Shown here in pieces: positions 18,134 to 26,806 of a stretch of DNA of 64,000 nucleotides. The stretch comes from Advenella kashmirensis W13003. GTDB lineage: Bacteria > Pseudomonadota > Gammaproteobacteria > Burkholderiales > Burkholderiaceae_B. The notes below the pieces were generated by a model. It worked only from the letters and a program-made list of their open reading frames with translations. It was not told the origin of the DNA and ran no database searches. Location of the stretch: contig NZ_KI650981.1 of the NCBI RefSeq assembly GCF_000506985.1, positions 47,122-111,121 of the forward strand. The letters run 5' to 3'. The number at the start of each line of letters is the position of its first letter. Position 1 is the stretch's first letter. The position numbers and the translations under genes are program-made.

Positions 18134-18188
18134 GTGAAGGCCAATGGCGGTCGTCATCCATGACAGCATTCAGGACAACGGCGTCCTG
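18134..18188 (+). promoter_or_regulatory. Two-hairpin ANTAR target RNA in the nrtA leader
   Basis: First hairpin: arms 18134-18142 and 18149-18157 (GTGAAGGCC/GGTCGTCAT, one A-G mismatch, two wobbles), loop AATGGC. Second hairpin: arms 18171-18176 and 18183-18188 (CAGGAC/GTCCTG), loop AACGGC. Both loops have A at position 1 and G at position 4, the signature recognised by ANTAR proteins. A 13-nt linker separates them. The 3' arm of the second hairpin is also part of the terminator stem, so the two structures exclude each other. Confidence 0.75.
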
Positions 18189-18230
18189 CAGATACGCGTA
18201 ACAGCGTGTCCGCAGGACGCCTTTTATTTT
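18180..18230 (+). terminator. Leader terminator before nrtA
   Basis: GGCGTCCTGC (18180-18189) pairs with GCAGGACGCC (18212-18221), and TTTTATTTT follows. A nested 7-bp stem (GATACGC/GCGTGTC) fills the loop. It shares bases 18183-18188 with the second ANTAR hairpin and lies just before the ribosome binding site of nrtA. Confidence 0.8.
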
Positions 18231-18239
18231 GGGGTAATG

Positions 18240-19571
18240 ATGAACAGTCGGAAAAAGACGGATGTGACGGGAAACGTGGTGGGTACGCCCGCTTCAGCTG
18301 ATACGGCGCAAGACGCCATTGCGTTGGGCAGTGTGCATCGGCGGCAATGGATGCTGTCGATGGCGCGGACAGCAGCGGGCATCGGAGCGCTGGGGATAGC
18401 TGACCCGTTCCTGCGGGGTGGGGCCTGGGCCGCAGGCTCGGATGCGCCGGAAAAAACCGAAGTGAAGATCGGCTTCATCCCGCTGACCGATTGCGCTTCG
18501 GTAATCATGGCCGCAGAACTGGGTATAGACAAAAAATACGGCGTCAAAATCATCCCCAGTAAGGAAGCCTCATGGGCGGGCGTGCGCGACAAGCTGATCA
18601 GCGGCAACCTGGATTGTGCCCATGCCCTGTACGGGATGATTTATGGTCTCCAGGTCGGCATAGGCGGCCCGAAGACCGACATGGCCGTGCTGATGGGATT
18701 GAATCAGAACGGGCAGGGCATTACTCTATCGCGGCAACTGAATGAACAAGGTGTGACCGATGGCGCATCGCTCAGGAAAGTCATGGCCACGCTGGATCGG
18801 CAACTGACATTTGCCCAGACCTTTCCCACCAGCACCCATGCCATGTGGCTTTATTACTGGCTGGCTGCGAACGGCATTCATCCCTTGCGCGATGCCCGGG
18901 TCATTACGGTTCCGCCCCCGCAGATGGTCGCCAATATGATGATCGGCAATATGGACGGCTATTGTGTCGGCGAGCCATGGAACGCCCGCGCAGTCATCGA
19001 CAAAATTGGCTTTACCGCCGTAACGACGCAGGAGATCTGGCAGGATCATCCCGAGAAAGTGCTGGGTACTACGGCAAGATTTGCCGATCAGTATCCCAAT
19101 ACCGCCAGGGCGGTGACTGCAGCCATTCTGGAGGCGGGCAAGTGGATAGACAGCTCGCCGGCCAATATCGAGAAGACGGCGCGGGTGATTGCCGCCAAAT
19201 CCTATGTCAATACGCAGGTCGATGTGATCCTCGACCGCATGCTGGGTAAATATGACAACGGAATCGGCAAGACAGGCGACAGCGCACATCCCATGCGTTT
19301 CTTTGGTGACGGCGCTGCAACTTTTCCTTATCTGAGTGACGGGACGTGGTTTCTGACGCAACAGAAACGGTGGGGATTGCTCGAATCCCATCCGGACTAC
19401 GCAGCAGTGGCGCGTGCAGTCAACCGTATCGATATATACAAAGCGGCCGCTCAGGCCAGTGGCACACCTGTGCCCGCGAACGAGACCCGCTCGTCCACAT
19501 TGATAGACGGCATTGTGTGGGACGGCAGCAATCCTGCAGCATACGCGGACGCGTTTGCAATTCACGCCTGA
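18240..19571 (+). CDS. nrtA: Nitrate ABC transporter substrate-binding protein, NrtA family
   Basis: Binds nitrate or nitrite and passes it to NrtBC. A twin-arginine signal (HRRQWMLSMARTAAGIGA, R34-R35) precedes a mature domain with the CmpA/NrtA blocks IGFIPLTDCASVIMAAELG and FPTSTHAMWLYYWLAANGI. The start at 18240 (or 18237, adjacent ATGs) has GGGG 5 nt upstream; an open frame from 18144 runs through the leader hairpins and is not used. The leading Tat signal argues for a transporter role rather than the cytoplasmic sensor NasS, which is related in sequence. First gene of the operon. Confidence 0.88.
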   Translation: MNSRKKTDVTGNVVGTPASADTAQDAIALGSVHRRQWMLSMARTAAGIGALGIADPFLRGGAWAAGSDAPEKTEVKIGFIPLTDCASVIMAAELGIDKKYGVKIIPSKEASWAGVRDKLISGNLDCAHALYGMIYGLQVGIGGPKTDMAVLMGLNQNGQGITLSRQLNEQGVTDGASLRKVMATLDRQLTFAQTFPTSTHAMWLYYWLAANGIHPLRDARVITVPPPQMVANMMIGNMDGYCVGEPWNARAVIDKIGFTAVTTQEIWQDHPEKVLGTTARFADQYPNTARAVTAAILEAGKWIDSSPANIEKTARVIAAKSYVNTQVDVILDRMLGKYDNGIGKTGDSAHPMRFFGDGAATFPYLSDGTWFLTQQKRWGLLESHPDYAAVARAVNRIDIYKAAAQASGTPVPANETRSSTLIDGIVWDGSNPAAYADAFAIHA

Positions 19572-19585
19572 ATCGGGAGAGAAGG

Positions 19586-20407
19586 ATGAACACAGCAACC
19601 AGAACCGCCACGATCAATCCAATGACCGCAGGTACGCTGGCCGCGCAGCTGGGGCGCTTGGGATACCCATTGATCGGGCTTATTTCAGTTGTCATTATCT
19701 GGGAGGCAATTGCAGGAAAAATTCCCGGCATTCCTACCCCCTATGACACGTTGCTCGCGGCAATTGTGTTGTTTGAAGACCCGTTTTATCGCAATGGTCC
19801 GAATGATGTGGGAATCGGGTGGAACGTGCTCGCCTCACTGTGGCGCGTGGGAGTCGGCTTCGGGCTGGCCGCACTGGTCGGCATTCCGGCAGGATTCGTT
19901 ATCGGTCGCTATGCACCGGTACGTAAAATGGCGGCGCCGGTGATCAGCCTGCTACGCCCGGTGTCGCCGTTGGCATGGCTGCCATTGGGCCTGCTGTTGT
20001 TCAAGGCAGCAGAGCCCGCGGCCATCTGGGCTATCTTCATCTGTTCCATCTGGCCGATGATCATCAATACGGCGGACGGGGTCGCACGCGTGCCTTCAGA
20101 CTATTTGAACATCGCTCGTGTGCTGAATTTATCCGAACGCAAGGTATTAACCAGCATTCTTGTGCCGTCAGTCCTGCCTTATGTTCTGACCGGGGTACGC
20201 CTGTCCATCGGGACTGCCTGGCTGGTCATCGTGGCAGCGGAAATGCTGACCGGCGGTACCGGGATCGGTTTCTGGCTTTGGGATGAATGGAACAACCTGA
20301 ATGTGCAGCACATCATTATCGCGATTGTCATTATCGGCCTGGTGGGCATGTTGCTGGATGCGGCCTTGCTTGCGCTGGCCAGACGTTTTGCATTTGCCGA
20401 GGAGTAA
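19586..20407 (+). CDS. nrtB: Nitrate ABC transporter permease, NrtB family
   Basis: Inner-membrane channel of the nitrate importer, 273 aa with about six hydrophobic segments and an EAA-like loop (ARVLNLSERKVLTSILVPS). The motif RPVSPLAWLPLGLLLF is typical of NrtB/SsuC-type permeases. The ATG at 19586 has a strong AGAGAAGG upstream, 14 bp after the nrtA stop; the frame is open from 19346 but that part overlaps nrtA. It ends 3 bp before nrtC. Confidence 0.9.
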   Translation: MNTATRTATINPMTAGTLAAQLGRLGYPLIGLISVVIIWEAIAGKIPGIPTPYDTLLAAIVLFEDPFYRNGPNDVGIGWNVLASLWRVGVGFGLAALVGIPAGFVIGRYAPVRKMAAPVISLLRPVSPLAWLPLGLLLFKAAEPAAIWAIFICSIWPMIINTADGVARVPSDYLNIARVLNLSERKVLTSILVPSVLPYVLTGVRLSIGTAWLVIVAAEMLTGGTGIGFWLWDEWNNLNVQHIIIAIVIIGLVGMLLDAALLALARRFAFAEE

Positions 20408-20410
20408 TTC

Positions 20411-21268
20411 ATGGAAAAGTATGTTGCCGTCGAATCAGTCAGCCAGGTATTCAATACTGCCAGGGGACCGTTTACGGCGCTGGACAATATCAATCTTGCC
20501 ATCCGCAAGGGCGAATTCGTATCGCTGATCGGTCACTCAGGTTGCGGTAAATCCACGTTATTGAACCTGATCGCTGGCCTGGCCAGCCCGAGCGCAGGCG
20601 TGCTCATTTGTGATCAGCGTGAAATCGCCGGGCCGGGACCGGATCGCGCCATGGTCTTTCAGAATCACTCGCTGCTGCCGTGGTTTACCTGCTTTCAGAA
20701 TGTATATCTGGCAGTCGAGCGTGTTTATGGCGCGAACGAAAGCCGCGCGCAACTGCGCGAACGGACTGCTGCTGCGCTGGAACTGGTAGACCTGGCCCAT
20801 GCCAGCGGCAAATACCCTCGCGAAATTTCAGGTGGCATGAAGCAGCGCGTGGGCATTGCCCGTGCCCTGGCCATCGAACCGAAAGTGTTGTTAATGGACG
20901 AGCCCTTTGGCGCGCTTGATGCGCTGACCCGCGCGCACTTGCAGGATGCCCTGTTGCGGATTGTCAAACGTACGCAAAGCACGGTTGTGATGGTGACCCA
21001 TGATGTGGATGAAGCCGTGTTGCTGTCCGACAGGATTGTCATGCTGACCAACGGACCGGCGGCCACCATCGGCGATATTCTCCGCATCAGTCTGCCGGCG
21101 CGGCGCGATCGTGTTGCGTTGGCTGCCGATCCGCGCTATCTGCAATACCGGGCTGCGGTGATGGCATTTTTGCATCAGCGGTATTCAAATCCCGAACAGG
21201 GAGGGCGTCTTGCGCTGGTCGGGGCAGAACAGGCAAAGTCTGAACAGGATTGCGCGAACGTAGCGTAG
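20411..21268 (+). CDS. nrtC: Nitrate ABC transporter ATPase, NrtC/NrtD family
   Basis: ATP-hydrolysing subunit of the nitrate importer. Walker A GHSGCGKST at 41-49, signature ISGGMKQRVGIARALA near 138, Walker B VLLMDEPFGALDALTR near 158, then VMVTHDVDEA. The protein stops at 285 aa, so it lacks the C-terminal NrtA-like sensor domain of cyanobacterial NrtC and is closer to NrtD in build. It follows nrtB after 3 bp and leads into nirB after 39 bp. Confidence 0.9.
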   Translation: MEKYVAVESVSQVFNTARGPFTALDNINLAIRKGEFVSLIGHSGCGKSTLLNLIAGLASPSAGVLICDQREIAGPGPDRAMVFQNHSLLPWFTCFQNVYLAVERVYGANESRAQLRERTAAALELVDLAHASGKYPREISGGMKQRVGIARALAIEPKVLLMDEPFGALDALTRAHLQDALLRIVKRTQSTVVMVTHDVDEAVLLSDRIVMLTNGPAATIGDILRISLPARRDRVALAADPRYLQYRAAVMAFLHQRYSNPEQGGRLALVGAEQAKSEQDCANVA

Positions 21269-21307
21269 TCCGACTCGCGTCAATCACAAACGAAAACAGG
21301 CAATATC

Positions 21308-23740
21308 ATGAAAAAACGCAAATTGGTTCTGATCGGCAACGGAATGGCAGGGGTTCGCACCATCGAAGAGTTGCTTAAACTCGATGATCAGCTTTACGAC
21401 ATTACCATCATCGGCAGCGAGGCCTATCCCAATTACAACCGCATTCTGCTGTCGCCCGTCCTGACCGGTGAACAGACGATCCAGGACATTATCCTGAACG
21501 ATCTATCCTGGTACGAAAGCAACGGAATCAACCTGTTGATGAACCAGTCGGTGGTCAACATTGATCGTGTGCGTCGGCAAGTACATACGCATGACGGAAC
21601 GAAGGTCCCTTACGATCGCCTGCTGCTGGCGACCGGGTCCAATCCTTTTGTGCTGCCCGTGGACGGCCATGCGCTGGAAGGGGTGGTCACATTTCGCGAT
21701 ATCCATGATGTGAATGTGATGATCGAAGCGGCCGGTGTGCGCCGTCGCGCGGTGGTGATCGGGGGTGGACTGCTGGGGCTGGAGGCCGCCAATGGGCTGG
21801 CCGTTCGCGGAATGGAGGTAACGGTGGTGCACCTGGGTAACGCACTGCTGGATCGCCAATTGGATGGGCCGGCAGCAGCCATGTTGCGCAAAAGCCTGGA
21901 GGGCCGGGGCTTGCGGTTTTTGATGGCGCATCAGACAAGTGTCATCGTCGATGATGGGCACGGTCGCGTCGGCGCGATCCGTTTCTCCAATGGACATGAA
22001 CTGCAGACTGACCTGGTCGTCATGGCGGTCGGCATACGACCCAATTTTGCGCTCGCGCAAAAGGCGGGCCTGCATGTGGACCGCGGGATCGTAGTCAGCG
22101 ATACCATGCAAACCTACGACCCCAGTATTTATGCAGTGGGTGAATGTGTCAGCCACCGTGGAACGGCTTATGGTCTGGTTGCTCCGCTGTTTGAACAGGC
22201 CAAGGTCGCGGCCAATCACCTGGCTATGCACGGTATTGCACGCTACGAAGGCAGTGTGACTTCGACCAAACTGAAGGTCACCGGTATCGATGTGTTTTCT
22301 GCCGGCGATTTTATCGGCAATGCAAATACGGAATGTATTACGCTTGCGGATCCCGAGGGTGGCGTATACAAAAAACTGGTCGTGCAGGACGACAAACTGG
22401 TCGGCGCCTGCCTTTACGGAGACACGGCAGACGGCGCATGGTATTTCAGGCTGATCCGGGAAAGCAAGTCCATACACGAAATTCGGGATCAATTGATGTT
22501 CGGCGAAGGTGCTGTCGGCGATGCCGGGCACGCAGGTGAAAATACCGTCGCGGGCATGGCGGACAGCGTGGAGGTCTGCGGCTGCAATGGCGTATGCAAG
22601 GGAACCATCGTCAAGGCAATACGGGAGCAGGGTCTGTTTACCGTCGACGATGTCAGAAAGCACACCAAGGCATCCAGTTCCTGCGGCTCCTGCACGGGTC
22701 TGGTGGAACAGATCCTGATCAACTGCGTCGGGGGCGCAGCCGATGTCAAGCCCAAATCGGCCAAACCCATTTGCGGTTGCACCGATGTGACACATGGGCA
22801 GGCCCGCAAGGTCATCCGCGAACAGCATTTGACGACGATTGCAGATGCCATGCATTTTATGGAGTGGCGTACCACGGACGGCTGCGCAACCTGCCGGCCG
22901 GCGCTCAATTATTATCTGCTGTCGACCTGGCCGGGAGAAGCGCGGGATGATGGCGCATCCCGCCTCGTCAACGAACGCATGCATGCCAATATCCAGAAGG
23001 ACGGCACGTATTCTGTCGTTCCTCGTATCTGGGGCGGTGTGACCAATTCGGCGGAGTTAAGGCGTATTGCAGATGTGGCTGACAAGTATGCGATTCCCAT
23101 GGTCAAGGTGACCGGCGGTCAGCGCATCGACTTGCTGGGCGTACGCAAGGAAGATCTGACCGGTGTCTGGAAAGATTTGGATATGCCCTCGGGGCATGCT
23201 TATGGCAAGAGTCTGCGTACGGTGAAAACCTGCGTGGGCAGCGAGTTCTGTCGCTTTGGTACGCAGGACTCAACGGGCATGGGCATCGCCCTTGAAAAAG
23301 ACCTGGTCGGCATGTGGAGCCCGCATAAGGTCAAGCTGGCGGTCTCTGGTTGCCCGCGCAACTGCTCCGAATCCGGGATCAAGGATGTGGGCATTATTGC
23401 AGTCGATTCCGGCTGGGAAATCTATGTTGGCGGCAATGGCGGCATTAAAACGGAAGTCGCACAGTTCTTTGTCAAGGTGCCCACGCACGACGAGGTGCTG
23501 GAGTATTGCGGTGCCTTTCTTCAGCTCTATCGGGAAGAGGCCTTTTATCTGGAACGCACGGTGCATTATCTGGCGCGCGTCGGTCTGGATCATGCAAAAG
23601 AACAGGTCATCGCCAATGCCGATAATCGGCGTGCCCTTTACGCTCGCCTGCGCTTTGCCTTGTCTTTTGAACAGGACCCGTGGCAGGACCGTGTGGAAAA
23701 GCGTATATCCGCTCCCGAATTTGAAACCCTGAATGTCTGA
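21308..23740 (+). CDS. nirB: Assimilatory nitrite reductase (NAD(P)H), large subunit
   Basis: Reduces nitrite to ammonium in the cytoplasm. Domains in order: FAD/NAD(P)H oxidoreductase (about 1-400, with GNGMAGVRTIEEL), BFD-type [2Fe-2S] domains (about 420-540, with CGCNGVCKGT and CGCTDVTHGQ), and the sulfite/nitrite reductase half (about 550-790). The siroheme-[4Fe-4S] cysteines are C642, C648, C682 and C686 (KTCVGSEFC, SGCPRNC). Two BFD segments are visible. It overlaps the open frame of nirD and is the fourth gene of the operon. Confidence 0.95.
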   Translation: MKKRKLVLIGNGMAGVRTIEELLKLDDQLYDITIIGSEAYPNYNRILLSPVLTGEQTIQDIILNDLSWYESNGINLLMNQSVVNIDRVRRQVHTHDGTKVPYDRLLLATGSNPFVLPVDGHALEGVVTFRDIHDVNVMIEAAGVRRRAVVIGGGLLGLEAANGLAVRGMEVTVVHLGNALLDRQLDGPAAAMLRKSLEGRGLRFLMAHQTSVIVDDGHGRVGAIRFSNGHELQTDLVVMAVGIRPNFALAQKAGLHVDRGIVVSDTMQTYDPSIYAVGECVSHRGTAYGLVAPLFEQAKVAANHLAMHGIARYEGSVTSTKLKVTGIDVFSAGDFIGNANTECITLADPEGGVYKKLVVQDDKLVGACLYGDTADGAWYFRLIRESKSIHEIRDQLMFGEGAVGDAGHAGENTVAGMADSVEVCGCNGVCKGTIVKAIREQGLFTVDDVRKHTKASSSCGSCTGLVEQILINCVGGAADVKPKSAKPICGCTDVTHGQARKVIREQHLTTIADAMHFMEWRTTDGCATCRPALNYYLLSTWPGEARDDGASRLVNERMHANIQKDGTYSVVPRIWGGVTNSAELRRIADVADKYAIPMVKVTGGQRIDLLGVRKEDLTGVWKDLDMPSGHAYGKSLRTVKTCVGSEFCRFGTQDSTGMGIALEKDLVGMWSPHKVKLAVSGCPRNCSESGIKDVGIIAVDSGWEIYVGGNGGIKTEVAQFFVKVPTHDEVLEYCGAFLQLYREEAFYLERTVHYLARVGLDHAKEQVIANADNRRALYARLRFALSFEQDPWQDRVEKRISAPEFETLNV

Positions 23741-23747
23741 GGTCACG

Positions 23748-24077
23748 ATGAAAGTCTGCGAAAAATGGACGCCTGTGTGCGCCGTCAATGATATCCCTGC
23801 ACGCGGGGCCCGGGTTGTACGCCGTCAGGGGCACGACGATATTGCTGTTTTCAGAAGCGGGGAAGGTCGCGTGTATGCGATCGCCGATCGCTGCCCGCAC
23901 AAGGGTGGCCCCTTGTCTGCCGGCCTGGTGCATGGCGCGGCGGTGACGTGCCCGTTACACAGCATGGTGATTGATCTGGCGACGGGGCAGGTGCAGGCGC
24001 CCGATGAGGGATGCGTCAACACGATTGCGGTGAAAATTGAGCATGACCAGGTGTGCCTGGATCTGGAAGCGAGGTAG
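23748..24077 (+). CDS. nirD: Nitrite reductase small subunit (Rieske-type)
   Basis: Small partner of NirB. A Rieske-like fold is shown by the paired motifs CPHKGGPL and CPLHSM near residues 48-71; these cysteines and histidines are intact, so a [2Fe-2S] centre is possible, unlike in E. coli NirD, which lacks them. The ATG at 23748 was chosen for GAGG 5 nt upstream; an ATG at 23733, overlapping the nirB stop, would add five residues. nasA begins 6 bp downstream. Confidence 0.88.
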   Translation: MKVCEKWTPVCAVNDIPARGARVVRRQGHDDIAVFRSGEGRVYAIADRCPHKGGPLSAGLVHGAAVTCPLHSMVIDLATGQVQAPDEGCVNTIAVKIEHDQVCLDLEAR

Positions 24078-24082
24078 GGATC

Positions 24083-26806
24083 ATGGATGCCCCGTCGCCG
24101 CTTCAGTTCATTCGTGATATGCCGGATGAAATACGGGTTACGCGCTCGATTTGCTGCTATTGCGGCACCGGCTGCGGGGTGCGTGTGCGCAGCAAGGGTG
24201 AGCAGGTGATCTCTGTTGAAGGCGATCCCGATCATCCGTCCAATATGGGGCGGTTGTGCAGCAAGGGATCTGCGCTGGCAGAAACAGTCCGACGTGACAC
24301 GAGTCGGGTGTTGCGTGCCCGCGTGCGCGACAGAGTAACAGGCGCATACCGGGAGCTCGCATTGTCCGACGCGTTTGACCTGGCAGCGGAAACGATAGTC
24401 GATACTGTGCGTGAGCACGGGCCGGATGCCATGGGTTTCTATCTGTCGGGCCAGCTCCTGACCGAAGACTATGCCATTTTCAATAAAATGGCGCGCGCTT
24501 TGATCGGAACCAATAACATTGACACCAATTCCCGCCTGTGCATGTCCAGTGCCGTGGCGGGCTACAAAATGACGCTGGGCGCCGATGCGCCGCCCGCCAG
24601 CTACGAGGACATCGAGCTGGCCGATACCGTGCTGATTGCCGGCTCCAATATGGCCTATGCTCATCCTGTCCTGTTCCAGCGGCTGATGCGGGCCCGGCAG
24701 GCACGACCGCATATGAAAATCATTGTGATCGACCCGCGCAATACCGATACTGCACAGGCTGCCGATCTGCATCTGGCCGTGACGCCCGGGGGCGATGTGG
24801 CATTGTTTCACGCAATGCTCAACGTGATGGTCTGGGAGGGCCTGCTGGACCAGGACTACATTGCACAGTCTACGGACGGGTTCGCTGCGCTGAAAGAGCG
24901 AATTCGCGAATTTACGCCGGCCGCAGCCCAGGATGTATGTGGTATTGCCGCAGACGATATTGTGACGGCGGCGCGATGGTTTGCGCAAAGCCCTGCTACC
25001 CTGTCGCTGTATACCATGGGATTGAACCAATCCAGCAGTGGAACCGCCAAGAATATGGCGCTCATTCATCTGCATCTGGCGACGGGGCAATTGGGGCGGC
25101 CCGGCTCCGGCCCGTTTTCTCTGACAGGACAGCCCAATGCCATGGGCGGACGGGAGGCGGGCGCCATGGCGACACTGCTGCCGGGCCACCGGGATCCGGC
25201 CAGTGCCGTTCACCGCAATGAGGTGGCCGCCCTGTGGGGCGTCGATTGCCTGCCCGACGCGCCCGGCGTGCCCGCGATTGCCATGTTCGATGCGCTGCTG
25301 GACAAGCGCATCCGGGTGTTATGGATCGCGGCAACCAACCCCGCCCAGTCGCTGCCCGATCAGAACCGCGTTCGCAAAGCGCTGCAGCAGGCGGACTTTG
25401 TCATCGTGCAGGAGGCCTTTGCCGATGCGGAAACACTGGCGTTCGCCGACCTGATCCTGCCGGCAGCGACATGGCCGGAAAAAAGCGGCACGATGACCAA
25501 TTCGGAGCGGCGCATCAGCCGTGTACGGGCGGCCGTGCCAGCACCGGGCGAGGCGCTCTCAGACTGGAAAATCGTGCAACAGGTGGCGCGCCGGGTCGCG
25601 CAAAAATGGGCGCCACACAAGGCGGCGCTTTTCGAGTATCAGGCTGAAGCCGATATTTTTGCCGAGCATGCCCGTCTGACCGCTGGTCGGGACCTGGATT
25701 ACAGCACGCTTGATTACCCGCTGCTGGAGAAAACGGGTCCGGTACAGTGGCCCTACCGAAACGAGGGTACGGTGCGCCTTTACAGCGAGGGCCGGTTCCC
25801 CACCGGCAACGGGCGCGCACACTTCATTGACGTGGGCTTTAATGCGCCGGCCGAAACGATCTCGGCACATTTTCCGCTACGCCTGACGACCGGCCGCCTG
25901 CGCGATCACTGGCATACGATGACACGCACCGGCTTGTCAGCAACACTGATCCGTCATGTGGAGGAACCCGCTATTTACCTGCATCCGTCGGACATGGCGC
26001 GCTACCGTCTGGCAGATCAGGCCCTGACCCGGGTCAAGTCCCGTCGCGGGCAAATAGTATTGCCGGTGCAGGCAGATGATTCACTTACCCCAGGCTGCGC
26101 CTTCCTGCCCATGCATTGGGGAAGCCGTGCGATGGGCGGCGGCGGAATCAATGTACTCACACATGGCGCGACCGATCCATATTCCTTCCAGCCGGAACTG
26201 AAGCATTGCGTGATTGCAGTGAACGCTTTTCGGCCGCAATGGGAGGCGGTGGCGTGGATTCGGGGCGACGCCGCCGCACTGCAGCGCACCCTGTCTGGCT
26301 GGCTGGACGAATTTGACTACGCCGTTGCCGTACCAGTGGCAACGGGCGGCGGTGGGCTTCGCCTGCGGTTCGCCGCCAGCACAACGCCCGCGTCTGCGCA
26401 ACTTGAACGTCTGCTGATTCAACTGGGCATTGCCGATACGGATGTGAGTTTCGACGATCCGGCACGCGGCATTTATCGGCGCGTTCGCTGCCAGGATGCC
26501 GGCGTGACCGTTTATTTACTGGCGGGCGCCGGCCTGGGCGCCGAAGCGGCGCTCAATCACTGGGCCGACACCGGTGTGCGGCCTGAACCGCTGCTGGCTG
26601 TGCTGATGGGCAAGTCAACGCTCACCCCGCGTACGCGGACGGTGTGTGCCTGCAACAACGTGACCGATCAGGCCATCATCGATGGCATCCGCCGCGGCCT
26701 GGATCTGCCCGCCCTGAAACAGACGCTCAATTGCGGCACCGGTTGCGGGTCCTGTGTCGTGCAAATCAACCGCATGATCAGCCAGTACGCTGGCACGGAG
26801 GCATGA
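24083..26806 (+). CDS. nasA: Assimilatory nitrate reductase catalytic subunit
   Basis: Cytoplasmic molybdopterin enzyme reducing nitrate to nitrite. The N-terminal [4Fe-4S] site is C24-x2-C27-x3-C31 plus the later GRLCSKG. The molybdopterin-guanine-dinucleotide domains follow (about 40-700), with typical text such as AGSNMAYAHPVLFQR and MTRTGLSATLIRHVEEP. A BFD-like [2Fe-2S] domain closes the protein (VCACNNVTDQ, CGTGCGSC), as in Klebsiella-type NasA. The ATG at 24083 was preferred to one at 24053 inside nirD, with GAGGTAGGGA upstream. Its stop overlaps the start of cobA (ATGA). Confidence 0.94.
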   Translation: MDAPSPLQFIRDMPDEIRVTRSICCYCGTGCGVRVRSKGEQVISVEGDPDHPSNMGRLCSKGSALAETVRRDTSRVLRARVRDRVTGAYRELALSDAFDLAAETIVDTVREHGPDAMGFYLSGQLLTEDYAIFNKMARALIGTNNIDTNSRLCMSSAVAGYKMTLGADAPPASYEDIELADTVLIAGSNMAYAHPVLFQRLMRARQARPHMKIIVIDPRNTDTAQAADLHLAVTPGGDVALFHAMLNVMVWEGLLDQDYIAQSTDGFAALKERIREFTPAAAQDVCGIAADDIVTAARWFAQSPATLSLYTMGLNQSSSGTAKNMALIHLHLATGQLGRPGSGPFSLTGQPNAMGGREAGAMATLLPGHRDPASAVHRNEVAALWGVDCLPDAPGVPAIAMFDALLDKRIRVLWIAATNPAQSLPDQNRVRKALQQADFVIVQEAFADAETLAFADLILPAATWPEKSGTMTNSERRISRVRAAVPAPGEALSDWKIVQQVARRVAQKWAPHKAALFEYQAEADIFAEHARLTAGRDLDYSTLDYPLLEKTGPVQWPYRNEGTVRLYSEGRFPTGNGRAHFIDVGFNAPAETISAHFPLRLTTGRLRDHWHTMTRTGLSATLIRHVEEPAIYLHPSDMARYRLADQALTRVKSRRGQIVLPVQADDSLTPGCAFLPMHWGSRAMGGGGINVLTHGATDPYSFQPELKHCVIAVNAFRPQWEAVAWIRGDAAALQRTLSGWLDEFDYAVAVPVATGGGGLRLRFAASTTPASAQLERLLIQLGIADTDVSFDDPARGIYRRVRCQDAGVTVYLLAGAGLGAEAALNHWADTGVRPEPLLAVLMGKSTLTPRTRTVCACNNVTDQAIIDGIRRGLDLPALKQTLNCGTGCGSCVVQINRMISQYAGTEA

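Noticed and set aside
18144-18236. N-terminal extension of nrtA
   Set aside because: The extra codons run through the ANTAR hairpin and terminator, and the ATGs at 18237/18240 have a proper ribosome binding site.
21503-22984. 493-codon open frame opposite nirB
   Set aside because: It lies wholly antisense to a well-supported gene, has no recognised domain and reflects the third-position GC bias.
23825-25213. 462-codon open frame opposite nirD and nasA
   Set aside because: Shadow frame; both sense genes have intact cofactor motifs.
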